From Notolepis coatsorum (lineage: Eukaryota; Chordata; Actinopteri; Aulopiformes; Paralepididae): a DNA stretch of 64,000 bases. Below, one piece after another: positions 23,231-33,164 of this stretch. The stretch spans positions 24,016,736 through 24,080,735 of the forward strand of contig OZ020585.1 of NCBI GenBank assembly GCA_963971535.1, in the 5' to 3' direction. The notes under the pieces are model-generated. The model did no database searches and was not told where the DNA came from. It saw nothing but the letters and a program-made list of their open reading frames with translations. How positions within the stretch are numbered: position 1 is the first letter of the stretch; each line of letters opens with the position of its first letter. A program made the translations under genes and the position numbers.

Positions 23231-23792
23231 TCTTGTTTACATCAGGGTCCCCCATTTTCAATTCATAGTTGATTGATTGAATTGATTGAATACTTTATTT
23301 TGACACAATCGTAGGACAAACATTTGAAAGACAAACAATAACAGTGTCAACACGTTGGTCAAAAATGGATAAAACACAATAAAGCCAAGGCTTGTTTCCA
23401 TTGTGGTCCATACATGGAACATAAAGGGCACAAAAACACAAATGGACATGTACACTAGACAGGACACATCCTAAAATGTTTTACAATAACACCTAACCTG
23501 ACAACTCATACAGTCAACTAATGTTAAAAGAAAATCCGCAAACCCTTAAAAGCAACTCATGATAAAGAGAAATAAAAGCAAGTTATGATAAAAGAGATAA
23601 AAACCATATTAAGACCAATTTGAGTTGCTGCTGAGCCATGTTTTTAGGGAATGAATGAATGAAAACGTTATTTAACAGATTGCAGAATGGGTACAATACA
23701 GTACGTCTCAATACACACAATTGTAAAGGGGATGCAGACCTGAGAAAGACGTTTGTCTTGTTTCCATCAGGGTCCCCCATTTTCAATTCATA
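23231..23792 (-). mobile_element. LINE 3'-end insertion with 37-bp TSD
   Basis: A 37-bp sequence (TCTTGTTTACATCAGGGTCC ...) occurs at 23231-23267 and again, with two changes, at 23756-23792. Between them lies a tract starting with (TTGA)n-rich sequence, typical of LINE 3' tails on the minus strand, and ending in LINE 3'-UTR-like sequence. One part (about 23640-23715: AACAGATTGCAGAATGGGTA) recurs near 47551. No coding region. Confidence 0.55.
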
Positions 23793-23807
23793 TAGACATT
23801 TATGACA

Positions 23808-23905
23808 TACACAACATACATGACATTTATGGCATAGGGACATATAGGTATTTAGTACTGATACATTTGTGACATAAACGGTATTCAAATATACAGTACT
23901 GTTAC
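23808..23905. repeat. Direct repeat, left copy (pair at 25560-25650)
   Basis: TGACATTTATGGCATAGGGA, then TTTAGTACTGATACATTTG. It is repeated beyond the LINE at 25564-25650 with some insertions. The copies bracket the LINE coding region. Confidence 0.6.
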
Positions 23906-23912
23906 TGTACCC

Positions 23913-25530
23913 CTAGATCCTGACAGAGTATATACATATGATGGCGAGGGAACTGTACATTAGGAGGGGGTGGGTGGGTGGGAGAGAGATATACATACGG
24001 CGGGGAGGGAATATATACATGCGGTGGGGAGGAGACTGTCTATTAGGAGGTGGTGGGGGTTTTGGGCATTTACGGTGGCCAGTTTCGAATTGCAGCCTCC
24101 CGTAGGTGCTCTTTAAGAGCGGTTTTGAATGTGGGTAGGGATTCCATTCCTTTACAGCTTTGGGTAGGGCGTTCCACATTGATGTGGCATAATTGCGAAA
24201 CGTATTTAGTCCCTTGTTTGAGCCGAATCTGGGTTTAACATGATTTGTTGAGCTTCCTCTGGTGTTGTGGTTGTGGTATTCACTGACCTTTGGGAAGTAT
24301 TTTGACATGTACATGGGTACCTTAGTCGTATAGTGTATCTTGTAGACCAGGCCCATTGCAAGTTGCTGTACTCTGTCGTCTACTCTAAGCCATCCTAGGT
24401 TGTCAAAGTGGGCAGGGGTGAGGTGGGTTCTGGGGGTAAGGTCAAGTAGTAGTCTGACCAGTTTGTTTTGTGATGTTTGTAATTTTGTTTTAAGCGCCTT
24501 TGAGGTGCTTTGGTACCATGAGGTGCACACATAGTCGTAGTACCCTTGAATGAGTGCTCCTGCCAGAGTCTTCAGGGTATTCTTGTTTACCAGAGAGGAG
24601 ATCCGGTACAAGAATCTAGTTCGTTGGTTGACTTTTTTTATTACATTGGATGCCATTTTGTCACAGGAAAGATTTGCCTCTAGGATGGAACCCAGGTAGG
24701 TAATTTCGTCTTTCCTTGTGACAATATTGTCACCCACTGCAACTGAGAAGCCGTCGGTCTTGCTGAGTTTGTTATTTGAACCGAAGAGAATGGACTCTGT
24801 TTTGCCCATGTGTAATGATAGTTGTTATCAGCGAGCCATATGCAGATTTTGCCTAGTTCCGAGCTGAGGGTTTTTTCAACCTGCAACTTGTTCTTGTCAG
24901 AGACCAGCAGGGCTGAGTCGTCCGCAAACAGGAACAAGTTGCAGTCACAGGCTGACGACATGTCATTTGCATAAATTAGGACGAGTAGCGGTCCTAGTAT
25001 GCTTCCTTGTGGAACACCACAGCTCACTGTGAGGGGGGGGGGGGGTAGAGTACCGTTTACCTCTACCATCTGTTCTCTCCCCTCCAGGTAGGATTGCATC
25101 CAGCTCACTGATAAGCTATCAAAACCAATTGCTTTTAGCTTGTCAATCAGAATGGAGTGATTGACAGTGTCGAAGGCCTTTTGTAGGTCCAGCATGACCA
25201 TGCCGCAGTATTTGCCCGCGTCCACCTCTTGTTTGATGTGGTCGTTCAAATAGAGGAGGCATGTGTCAGTGGAGTGGGACGTTCTGAAGACAGATTGGAA
25301 TTCGTAGATTAGATTTTTTTCCGCCAGGTACTTTTCGACCTGTTCGAAGACTATTTTCTCCATGACTTTCGAGATGGAGGTAAGAATAGAAACAGGGCGG
25401 TAGTTGCCTGGGTCTAATTTGCTGCCCTTTTTGTGCAGAGGGGTCACTCTCGCAATTTTGAAGTCCTTGGGGACGTGTCCCTGTTTTATAGAGAGGTTTA
25501 TTATGTGAGTGATGACTGGGCGGATTTAAA
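23913..25530 (-). pseudogene. LINE reverse transcriptase (minus), one frameshift
   Basis: The upper part (about 24830-25530) reads with standard RT motifs: PLHKKGSKLDPGNYRPVS, MLDLQKAFDTVNH, SCGVPQGSILGPLL and the catalytic FADD (24917-24928). The lower part (23913-24835) continues in another frame with GKTESILFGSN, YLGSILEANLS and SMWNALPKAVKEW. The frame changes near 24825, where one base appears to be missing. The endonuclease domain is absent, so the copy is 5' truncated near 25530. Most of the RT and C-terminal region is otherwise open, suggesting moderate age. It belongs broadly to the Jockey/CR1-like non-LTR elements. The exact clade needs a tree. Confidence 0.8.
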
Positions 25531-25674
25531 TGTATGACTGACACACAACATAATGACATCATCATGACATTTATGGCATAGGGACATACATGACATACAG
25601 GTATATAGTACTGTTACATTTGTGACATATACGATATGCAAATATATGATATTATTATAACAAGATATGCTGCA

Positions 25675-25990
25675 TGCACCTCTCTCAATAAGCACAGATT
25701 TGATCCTATCGCTGCTCGTGTCTTCCCATAAAGCTGGATCCGTAACATTGTTCAACCAATCCTGGTTTTCATGTTCAAGCACCGCCGGCGGCGGGCTGTC
25801 ATCATCGCGGTCTGCCTCATTCGTGTTGGTGTTGGGGCTGGGCTGTGGAGATGCGGCGGGCGTAGACGAACAGGTGGCAGCCACTGGTGGGCCGGCTGCG
25901 TGTTGCTTTTTAACATCGGAGGAGTGCAAGAATGTGACAATTTGACCATGTGACCGCGGCAGCGCGAGAGAGCGGCAATGCGGAAATAGG
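25675..25990 (-). pseudogene. Fragment of a hAT transposase (ZMYM1-like) exon
   Basis: The minus-strand frame reads HSSDVKKQHAAGPPVAATC, then a Ser/Pro/Asn-rich linker, then DWLNNVTDPALWEDTSSDRI and SVLIERG. A DPALW motif followed by an xxxRG block is typical of the N-terminal region of ZMYM1-type hAT transposases. A minus-strand acceptor-like CAG sits just upstream (about 25990). The exon is cut short where LINE-associated sequence begins (about 25670). It lies inside the 7.6-kb hAT element, so it probably is that element's own transposase remnant. A diverged related linker lies at 27340-27450. No catalytic domain was found. Confidence 0.5.
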
Positions 25991-25999
25991 CTGTCTATT

Positions 26000-26455
26000 G
26001 CCATTCTCTAAGACAAACGCTAACCTTAACCAGCTCCTTAACAGCGCCTAAACTTAACCGTTCTAACCTTAACCAACTCCGAAACAATGCCTAACCTTAA
26101 CCTTAACCTTAACCATGCCTAACCTTAACCTTAACCATAGAAAGAATATTGCCATTCTCTAAGACAAACTCTAACCTTAACCAGCTCCTTAACAGCGCCT
26201 AAACTTAACCGTTCTAACCTTAACCAACTCCGAAACAATGCCTAACCTTAACCTTAACCTTAACCATGCCTAACCTTAACCTTAACCATAGAAAGAATAT
26301 TGCCATTCTCTAAGACAAACTCTAACCTTAACCAGCTCCTTAACAGCGCCTAAACTTAACCGTTCTAACCTTAACCAACTCCGAAACAATGCCTAACCTT
26401 AACCTTAACCTTAACCTTAACCTTAACCATGCCTAACCTTAACCGGCGAAAGAAT
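26000..26455 (+). repeat. 151-bp satellite, three units, rich in CCTTAACC
   Basis: Units start at GCCATTCTCTAAGACAAAC (26000, 26151, 26302). Each holds runs of CTAACCTTAACC, which resemble degenerate telomere-like sequence but are not TTAGGG repeats. Parts of the unit match the palindrome at 27660-27720 (CTCTAACCTTAACCAAC). Confidence 0.9.
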
Positions 26456-26476
26456 ACACGTTAAAACATTTTTTTT

Positions 26477-26553
26477 ATGGGATTCGAACTTGTCAACAAC
26501 GGACCGCAGGACCGCAGGACCGCAGGACCGCTGCGCTGCCAGGTGAGCTGAGC
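26477..26553 (-). other. tRNA-like sequence with expanded GGTCCTGC units
   Basis: On the minus strand, GCTCAGCTCACCTGGCAGCG looks A-box-like and AAGTTCGAATCCC is a good B box. Between them the octamer CGGTCCTG is repeated about three times. This spoils a normal cloverleaf, so it is more likely a tRNA-derived remnant than a tRNA gene. Confidence 0.4.
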
Positions 26554-26559
26554 TTCGAA

Positions 26560-26900
26560 TGAAAATCATGGCGGATTAGGGCGGTTACATAATGCCGCAA
26601 GCTCTGCCGCTCCGCTCCGCGGCAGAGCTCCGCGGTTGCCGAGCTCTGCGGTTGCCGCGCCTGCCGCGGGGCGTGTCGCAGCCAATCAGGGAAAACGCGG
26701 AAGCAACGGCAGCACTGCTCCGCTGTTAATAAGCAATAGGCGGGCCGGCTGAACTAGAGGCTGCCGCTGCCTCTTCTCTGTCGCTAGCATCAATAACGTT
26801 AACATTCTCGTCCTCTCTGCCCGCGGCGCCTGGCTCAGCCTCTTTAACGTTGCTGCTACTAGTGCTAGCCAGGCTAGCCTTACCTGACGGGGTGAAAAAA
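26560..26900. other. GC/CpG-rich segment, possible promoter or exon remnant
   Basis: A GC-rich island in AT-rich surroundings, with CTCCGCGGCAGAGCTCCGCG and CCAATCAGG. On the minus strand CACCCCGTCAG then GTAAGG (about 26885-26900) is a good splice-donor context. It lies upstream of the minus-strand hAT-like exon at 25675-25990. It may be the promoter and first exon of the 7.6-kb hAT element. This is inference. Confidence 0.3.
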
Positions 26901-27287
26901 GTTAAGATAGTCGGTATGCTTTGCCGAAGTAACGCGCTCTTTCTGTCCCTTTCCTGTTTACATTTTAACTTAGCAGCTCCGTTTTCCCACTGTTAAATAT
27001 TTGTATCCATGTTTTTTGAATCTCATATACAGTACTACTCAAATCTTAGCCTACTTGATCAACTTGCATGTGCAATTTTCGCGGTTAGTGGTCACCTGAA
27101 CTGACCTGACAGTGACCCCTGGACCTGGACGTCAGTGTCACGTCGACTCAACGTCTCTCACCCCCTCATTATCAAACAATCAATCATATTTTTATTTGCA
27201 ATACAAAAAATTCAATAAAAATAGATAGAGATGAGATGATAGTAGTCACTATAGATGCTGTGAAAGTAAACGCTGGATCTGATTATA
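26901..27287. other. Unassigned sequence
   Basis: No gene or repeat end recognised before the T tract at 27288-27320. Confidence 0.35.
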
Positions 27288-27474
27288 TATTTTTTTTTTT
27301 GTTTTTTTTTTTTTTTTTTTTACTAGTGTGTAGTGGAGGCCCCTAGTCACTAGGGGGAGCTCGAGGATATCCGCTATCAGCACCGGTGGGTCTCTGCTGT
27401 CTGTCATGATCCCAATCTGCCTCATTCGTGTCGGGGCTGGGATGTGGAGATGCGGGCGTGACGCCTGATTACTT

Positions 27475-27905
27475 TTACCAACGGATTTCCAGTTCCGCAT
27501 TCTCGTTCTGCGATCTGATTGGCCACTGACGTTTCTGGGCGTGTGACATCTGCGCCAATCGTGTGACGCCTGTTTCTATCACCGGTTAAGCTTAGGCACT
27601 CTTTCGAAGTGGGTTAAGGTTAGAGTTTGTCTTAGAGCAGGGCGATAGAACACCAGCCCTGATTCCAAACTCTAACCTTAACCAACTTCGAAAGAGTCGC
27701 CTAAGCTTAACCAGTGATAAACTAGGCGTTAGGTAGTTTGCAGGCTGTTCGAGGCGGAAATGGGCGCGTCACGCGATTGGGCGCACATGTCACATGACCA
27801 GAAACGTCAGTGGCCAATCAGATCGCACCAGAAACGTCAATGGCCAATCAGATCGCAGAATGCGAACGCGGAACTGGAAATCCGTTGGTAAAAAACTAGA
27901 CGCGG
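27475..27905. repeat. Nested inverted repeat with 65-bp inner palindrome
   Basis: Inner arms: GGTTAAGCTTAGGCACTCTT (about 27584) and its reverse complement ending near 27718. Outer arms: TTACCAACGGATTTCCAGTT (27475) and AACTGGAAATCCGTTGGTAA (27873-27892). CAGAAACGTCARTGGCCAAT is tandemly duplicated near 27798 and 27829. The GTTTCTGG/CCAATCAGATCGC parts also pair across the arms. Confidence 0.75.
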
Positions 27906-28045
27906 GCGTGACAGCAGACTCTACGTCTAGTCTTCTTCTTCCTCTTCTTGTATATTTCCGGCGGACTACGCGTCTAGGCGTATTGCCACCCGCCACAGGA
28001 CAGAGGGAGCACTATAGATTTCCAGCCCTCCCTATACGTCTAGTC

Positions 28046-28990
28046 CAGGGGTCAGCAACCTTTACTATCAAAAGAGCCACTTTTCCCCCCTCCCACAAAA
28101 TAAAATGCTCATGGAGCCGCACAACCTATTTACCCTTAAAATGAAGATAACACAGTGTATAACGTTTTATATATCCCTAAGCATACCTCACATTTAGCAT
28201 AAAACGCCTGACAATTGCATACCCAAAGTAATTTGCGATTTATTATACTTTATACTTATTGCATTAATGGAATTATAAAGCAACAAAAAGAAAAGTTTTG
28301 ACTTTTTATTGCTGTTTTTACAGCAAACTCTTATGAAGAGGAGAAAAAATACTGGCTGTGTAGACCTATTTTTAAATAAAACACAGAAGAGGAGACAAAT
28401 CACTGGTGTCTGTAGACCGACTTTGAAATAAAACCCTGAACTATTCAGGTATATTTGAGTCCTTCCCTTATTTGTGGAACATTTATAAAATAAAAAGTAG
28501 TCCACTTTAAAAAAAGACTACCATGTGTAGACCTACTTTGAAATAAAACACAGAAAAGGAGAAAAAAACACTGGCATCTGTAGACCTACTTTGAAATAAA
28601 ACCCTGAACTATGCAGCTCTATTTGAGTTCTTCCCTTATTTGTGGAAAATCTATAAAATAAAAAGTAAATTTTTCGTTGTTCGCAAATTTCGCACCACAT
28701 ATCAGGCATAGGCTACAGGTAAGCCTGCATTGTTAGTCGTGAAAGCAAATTAATCTGTCCACACTGAATTAAACCCTCTATTTTCCTCAGACTTTCCTTT
28801 TCTTGGATTTATCCATGGTTAGCTTAGTGGGGGGTCGGAAACTCAAGATTAGCCACTTGCAGACGGCAGGGAGAGGCACAGGGTGTGACGTACTGTATAT
28901 TTTAGTTGATGAAATATTTTTGTTCATTTCAGTGTCACAGTATGACATCGATCTCAAAAAAAAAAAAAAATTTATTATTATAATAATTAT
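28046..28990 (+). mobile_element. hAT-like element, left end only
   Basis: It starts CAGGGGTCAGCAACCTTTAC, a hAT-type end. The matching right end was not found before the A run at 28957-28970. Inside (28340-28670) a unit of about 190 bp with TGTAGACCTACTTTGAAATA is duplicated. Confidence 0.5.
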
Positions 28991-29057
28991 AGGCCCCTCG
29001 TCACTAGTCAGGCCCACGGGCCGCGGCCCAAACGGCCCGGTCGTTAATCCGCCTCTG

Positions 29058-29202
29058 CGGGAGAGGTGTTAGTTGGATAATGGGCTAACCGGTTATGTCC
29101 GTTTCCATTCATTGTGCTAAACTAGGCTAAGATGCAGCCAGATAAACTGGTATGCATCTTCTTGTCTCTCTCTGGAGAAGACGGTAAGCTAATTTCCCAA
29201 AA
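29058..29202. repeat. Right half of the palindromic MITE
   Basis: GCTAACCGGTTATGTCCG, then CCATTCATTGTGCTAAAC and GGAGAAGACGGTAAGCTAAT. It is the reverse complement of 21290-21452, apart from indels. Confidence 0.7.
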
Positions 29203-29243
29203 TTATTGAAGAGTGACTCGGAACTGCTTTCGACCATTTATTT

Positions 29244-29301
29244 CAGAAGACACATAAAACACAATAACTGTAGTTTTCTGGTCACTGCACATCTTGCATA
29301 C
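29244..29301 (+). repeat. 58-bp direct repeat, copy 1
   Basis: CAGAAGACACATAAAACACA through ATCTTGCATAC. A near-identical copy is at 30057-30114 (one mismatch seen). Confidence 0.85.
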
Positions 29302-29316
29302 CTCAGCAGATGTTCC

Positions 29317-29767
29317 TTTTTTTATCCACTTTTTCTCCTTATTTTCATTTCGTGTTTCCAATTCTCCCCTCCCCTGTCTTGAACGTTGCTCGACTATGCC
29401 CCCCACTGGCCGGTTGTAGGGAGGATAGAAGCCTTGCATCACGTGTCCCCTCCGGTACACGAGGAGGCAGCCTGTCACATCTTTTCACCTGCCAGCGCGG
29501 ACTCTCATTGGCGAGGTGTAACGCATGGGAGGATCACACTACCCCCGCCACTTCCTGTCTCTGCTGTGCAGGCGTCCCCCAACCAACCTGTAGGAGTCGC
29601 TGTCCACAACGTCCAATCTACCACCCATCGACTTCCACCCACTGGCTCTGCCAATTGAGCCAGTATGACGGCCGACCCAAGCCGGAGGCAATGCTGACAC
29701 CCGGATTCGATACCGGAGTCTCTTGCATTGGTGACGAGCGCAATCTCCGCTGCGCCACCCAGCCGCC
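29317..29767 (-). mobile_element. SINE family A
   Basis: The minus-strand head is near 29767 (GGCGGCTGGGTGGCGCAG; B box GGTATCGAATCC), then GACAGCGACTCCTACAGG (about 29588-29605), and a tail near 29317. No clear target duplication was found. Confidence 0.8.
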
Positions 29768-30322
29768 CTAAGACTGCTCTTTTTGTAATGTCTCAATGAC
29801 ACAGTATTTATAAAAATACATGTATTTTACATGATCATAAAACGGTACTACTTGCCAACACAATGATCATATAGCTTGTGTACTACAACACAGTAGTCTA
29901 TAATACATAATACATTGGTATGCCTACCAAATTGGTAAACTTGCACAACCTGCTGGACATAGCAGGAAATGCAACAGTGCATATAATAATGCAGGTACAA
30001 TAATTAACGTTGAAAATAACATGTTTGTTTGCATTATGTATGGAGCCACATACCTACAGAAGACACATACAACACAATAACTGTAGTTTTCTGGTCACTG
30101 CACATCTTGCATACATGCATGTACAACATTAAAAAATACATTAAACTTCCTTCCCCAAAATAACTAACTCCACGAGAGCAACGCGACAACCAAGGATGAT
30201 TTGGCGCCGTAGCAAAGTCCCATGTTCTAGCATTTGCAAAACGCATTACACACATAAAACCAAAACCAGCGGCCAAACCAACACAATTATCATTACATTA
30301 CGTAATACAGTGAACGTTACGC
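29768..30322. other. Unassigned sequence with direct-repeat copy 2
   Basis: AT-rich with no gene recognised. It holds the second 58-bp direct-repeat copy (30057-30114). Confidence 0.4.
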
Positions 30323-30673
30323 ATTACGTTTAGGGATGTCCGATATTATCGGCCTACCGATATTGGCATTAAAATGTAATATTGGAAATGATCGGATTAA
30401 ATAAAAAAAAAATTGAATTTTTTTACATTTATTTAACCTTTATTTACCCAGGCAAGCATGTAAAAACAAATTCTTATTTTATGTATTGTCAAAAGTATGC
30501 ATAATGTTGTGTTAATTCCACGACAAGAGATATGTAATGTTAATTACCTTAAATTATTCCGTTTTTTTGGGGGGGAAACCCCACATATATATCGGAAATG
30601 AAGAGTTGGACAATAATTATCGGTATATCGGATATCGGTAAAAAAGCCAATATCGAACATCCCTAATTACGTT
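30323..30673. mobile_element. hAT MITE, copy 2 (TAGGGATGTCCGATA family)
   Basis: The element is 30331-30665, with ends TAGGGATGTCCGATATTATC and CCAATATCGAACATCCCTA. The 8-bp duplication ATTACGTT is at 30323-30330 and 30666-30673. It closely matches copy 1 at 17975-18330. Confidence 0.92.
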
Positions 30674-30814
30674 ATTACAGTTTAATATTTAGACAAGTTC
30701 TAATTAGCAAAAAATTGTGAAATAGGGGAGCTATATTTAGAAGGAGAACCTACCTCAGCAGATAGCTACAAGACCTTTGCTATAGGCCACGCCCCTTTTA
30801 GCCAATTGGCATGA

Positions 30815-30935
<121 letters not shown>

Positions 30936-31269
30936 GATACCTGACCTCCATGCCCAATTCCAGACTCCTAGGGTGAAACCTGTGAACTTTGTAGACCGAC
31001 CTACAGAGTGACAATATAGCTGCTGGTCTCAGCTCCAAATAAAATGTATAAGAAACATCTCCAGAAAACAGTGCAGGATTATTTAACTACAAGTCCATAA
31101 ATGGCCACAAGAGGGCAATCACACACATATCTGAGGCTAATTCCTTTCAAATGTACACTATACTCAAGCTATGTTGTTGAAAATGTATTTTGTGTTGACG
31201 TGGTAGTTTGTATCATTTCAACTTATTCAATGCCTTTTTTTCCTTCTTTTTCCTTCTTTTTATTTAAAA

Positions 31270-31710
31270 AAAAATTTGTATCTACTTTTTCTCCCCATTT
31301 TTCTATTTTTCTCCCATCCCAATTTCGTATTATCCAATTCTTCCCTCCCCTGTCTCGAACGTTGATAGACCATGCCTCCCACTGGCCGGCTGCAATGTGG
31401 ACGAAGCCTTGCATCACGTGACCCCGCCGGTACACGAGGAGGCAGCCGTCGCATCTTTTCACCTGTACAGCGCGATCTCTCAGTGGCAAGGAGTAGCACG
31501 TGGGAGGCTCACGCTGCCCCCGATACTTTCCTGATTCTGCTGTACAGGCGCACCAACCGACCTGTAGGAGTCGCTGTCCACAACGTCTGATCCCCACCCA
31601 CCGGCTTTCCCACCCCCTAATACTGCCAATTGTATTAGTATGAACAACCAGCCAAGCCGGAAGCAACGCCGAGAGCTGGGCTCGAACCCAGCATTGTCGT
31701 TGCAGACAAT
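31270..31710 (-). mobile_element. SINE family A, head truncated
   Basis: Tail near 31275; GACGCTGTCC-type body (GTAGGAGTCGCTGTCCAC near 31563) and B box CTGGGCTCGAACCCAG (31676-31691). The 5' end of the tRNA head is missing, and a hAT end starts at 31718. Confidence 0.8.
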
Positions 31711-31717
31711 CCCAGTC

Positions 31718-32100
31718 CAGTGGCGGCCGGTCCATAGAGGGCGCTAGGGCGTCGCCCCCCCCCCCCTCCCCCCACCCCTGGTGGAAAGAAGAAGAAAAAA
31801 GAATTCTTTGCGTGTCCTATTCATCCCCCGGCCCCTAGCCCCCTCCACTCCCTTTTCATGGGCGCTCCACCTCAGCTCCACCGTCAGTGCGCAAATCACA
31901 GGGCAAAATGCAAATACATTTAATCCAATTAGCGCCGTCAAATACGATATCCGAGGACGCTTTCCTCTAGCGCCCGAAGTAGTCACTCTATTGGCTGAGA
32001 GTGGCACGTGACATCACGTCCCTAATCACCTCGAGGGTCTAGTAGGAAAATACGCTCGGCTAGTATAGTTGTCGGAAATTGATAATAATCACAAGATACT
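31718..32100 (+). mobile_element. hAT-like element, left end only
   Basis: It starts CAGTGGCGGCCGGTCCATAG, followed by GAGGGCGCTAGGGCG and a C-rich tract. The opposite end (CCGGCCGCCACTG) is not found. The segment 32101-32479 is unassigned. Confidence 0.5.
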
Positions 32101-32479
32101 GTACATTCAGACAGTGTTGGATACAAACCGGGACACACATGTACACATGCATGCATGAGGACACAGCGCGTTCAGAGATTTAATACGATGTGGGTTTCAA
32201 AATTGTTCCACACATCATCCCAGAATACTGAGTCTGAGATTATCCCAATGGTCAAATATTGTGCGACTGAAGTTTGAAAGAACATCATGGAAGGAAGCAG
32301 AGAAAATCGCCCAACACCGAACCAGCTGGAGAGATTTCATGAATGACCTATGCTCCCCAAAGAGCAAAAGGGTTTAAGTCAAGTAAGTCAAGAAGTTTGA
32401 AAAACTTTAAATATATCCTAAAGTGTATACTCATGTTGCCCATACTACATCTACTGCCTACAACTGTCTTGCACTTGAA

Positions 32480-33090
32480 TAATTTGAACCATCTGCTCCT
32501 CTTTTCAAGAAACTAAACATTCTGTCTGTGCCTGAGGTTAATTCTTTTAATTTGGATTTTCATTCATATGTCACACGTCAGCAGGGACCTGCATATACCT
32601 TATTGTGGTACTTCTCTTAGGCAGTTCTCAGTGAGGTATAGATGGTCCAATCTTTGGAATGCAGCTGATCCTATGCTGAAGAAATATCCATCTCTGCTTA
32701 TTTTTAAAGCAAACTACAAAAAAAATGCTTATATCCAAAAAGTAGTAGCTAGATAAATAGGTCATACATGTAGGTATGCATTTGGTTATGTGGGTGGGTA
32801 GGTTTGTAGGCAGGTGGGTGGGTGGTTATGTATTATTATGTACTCAGTATATATGCATGTATGTATGTATGTTTGTATTTACACATATCTTTAGAATGTA
32901 TTACTGGTATTTTTTTAAATAATATGTATATTTTTGTATGTTTAATTTTACAAAACAAGGGAAGTTCTCGATGAGCCTCTAGGCTTCTAAACTTCTCCTA
33001 CACAATATGGTTATTATGTTTTTTTTTTAAACTTTTGTTTAACTCTTTGTGTTAATAAATAAATAAATAAAAAATAAAAAATAAAAAATA
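32480..33090 (+). pseudogene. LINE C-terminal and 3' UTR fragment
   Basis: A short frame (about 32575-32756) reads RDLHIPYCGTSLRQFSVRY and SNLWNAADPMLKKYPSL, the C-terminal block of a non-LTR retrotransposon polymerase. It is followed by a stop, a TATG-rich 3' UTR and an (AAATA)n tail to about 33090. RT and endonuclease domains are missing. Confidence 0.65.
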
Positions 33091-33164
33091 TTACCTACCT
33101 CAATCTATAGTCTATCCATATAACACAGTATGATAGCAATGTACAATAACATTGTATATACATA
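33091..33164 (+). mobile_element. LINE 3'-UTR-like sequence, left of the LTR element
   Basis: It appears continuous with 39540-39785 once the LTR element and one CATA duplicate are removed. The right piece ends TGTGCTGTGCAATGACAATA, a LINE 3'-end motif. Confidence 0.4.

Noticed and set aside
26000-26455. Interstitial telomere
   Set aside because: The repeated unit is 151 bp with CCTTAACC runs, not TTAGGG arrays.
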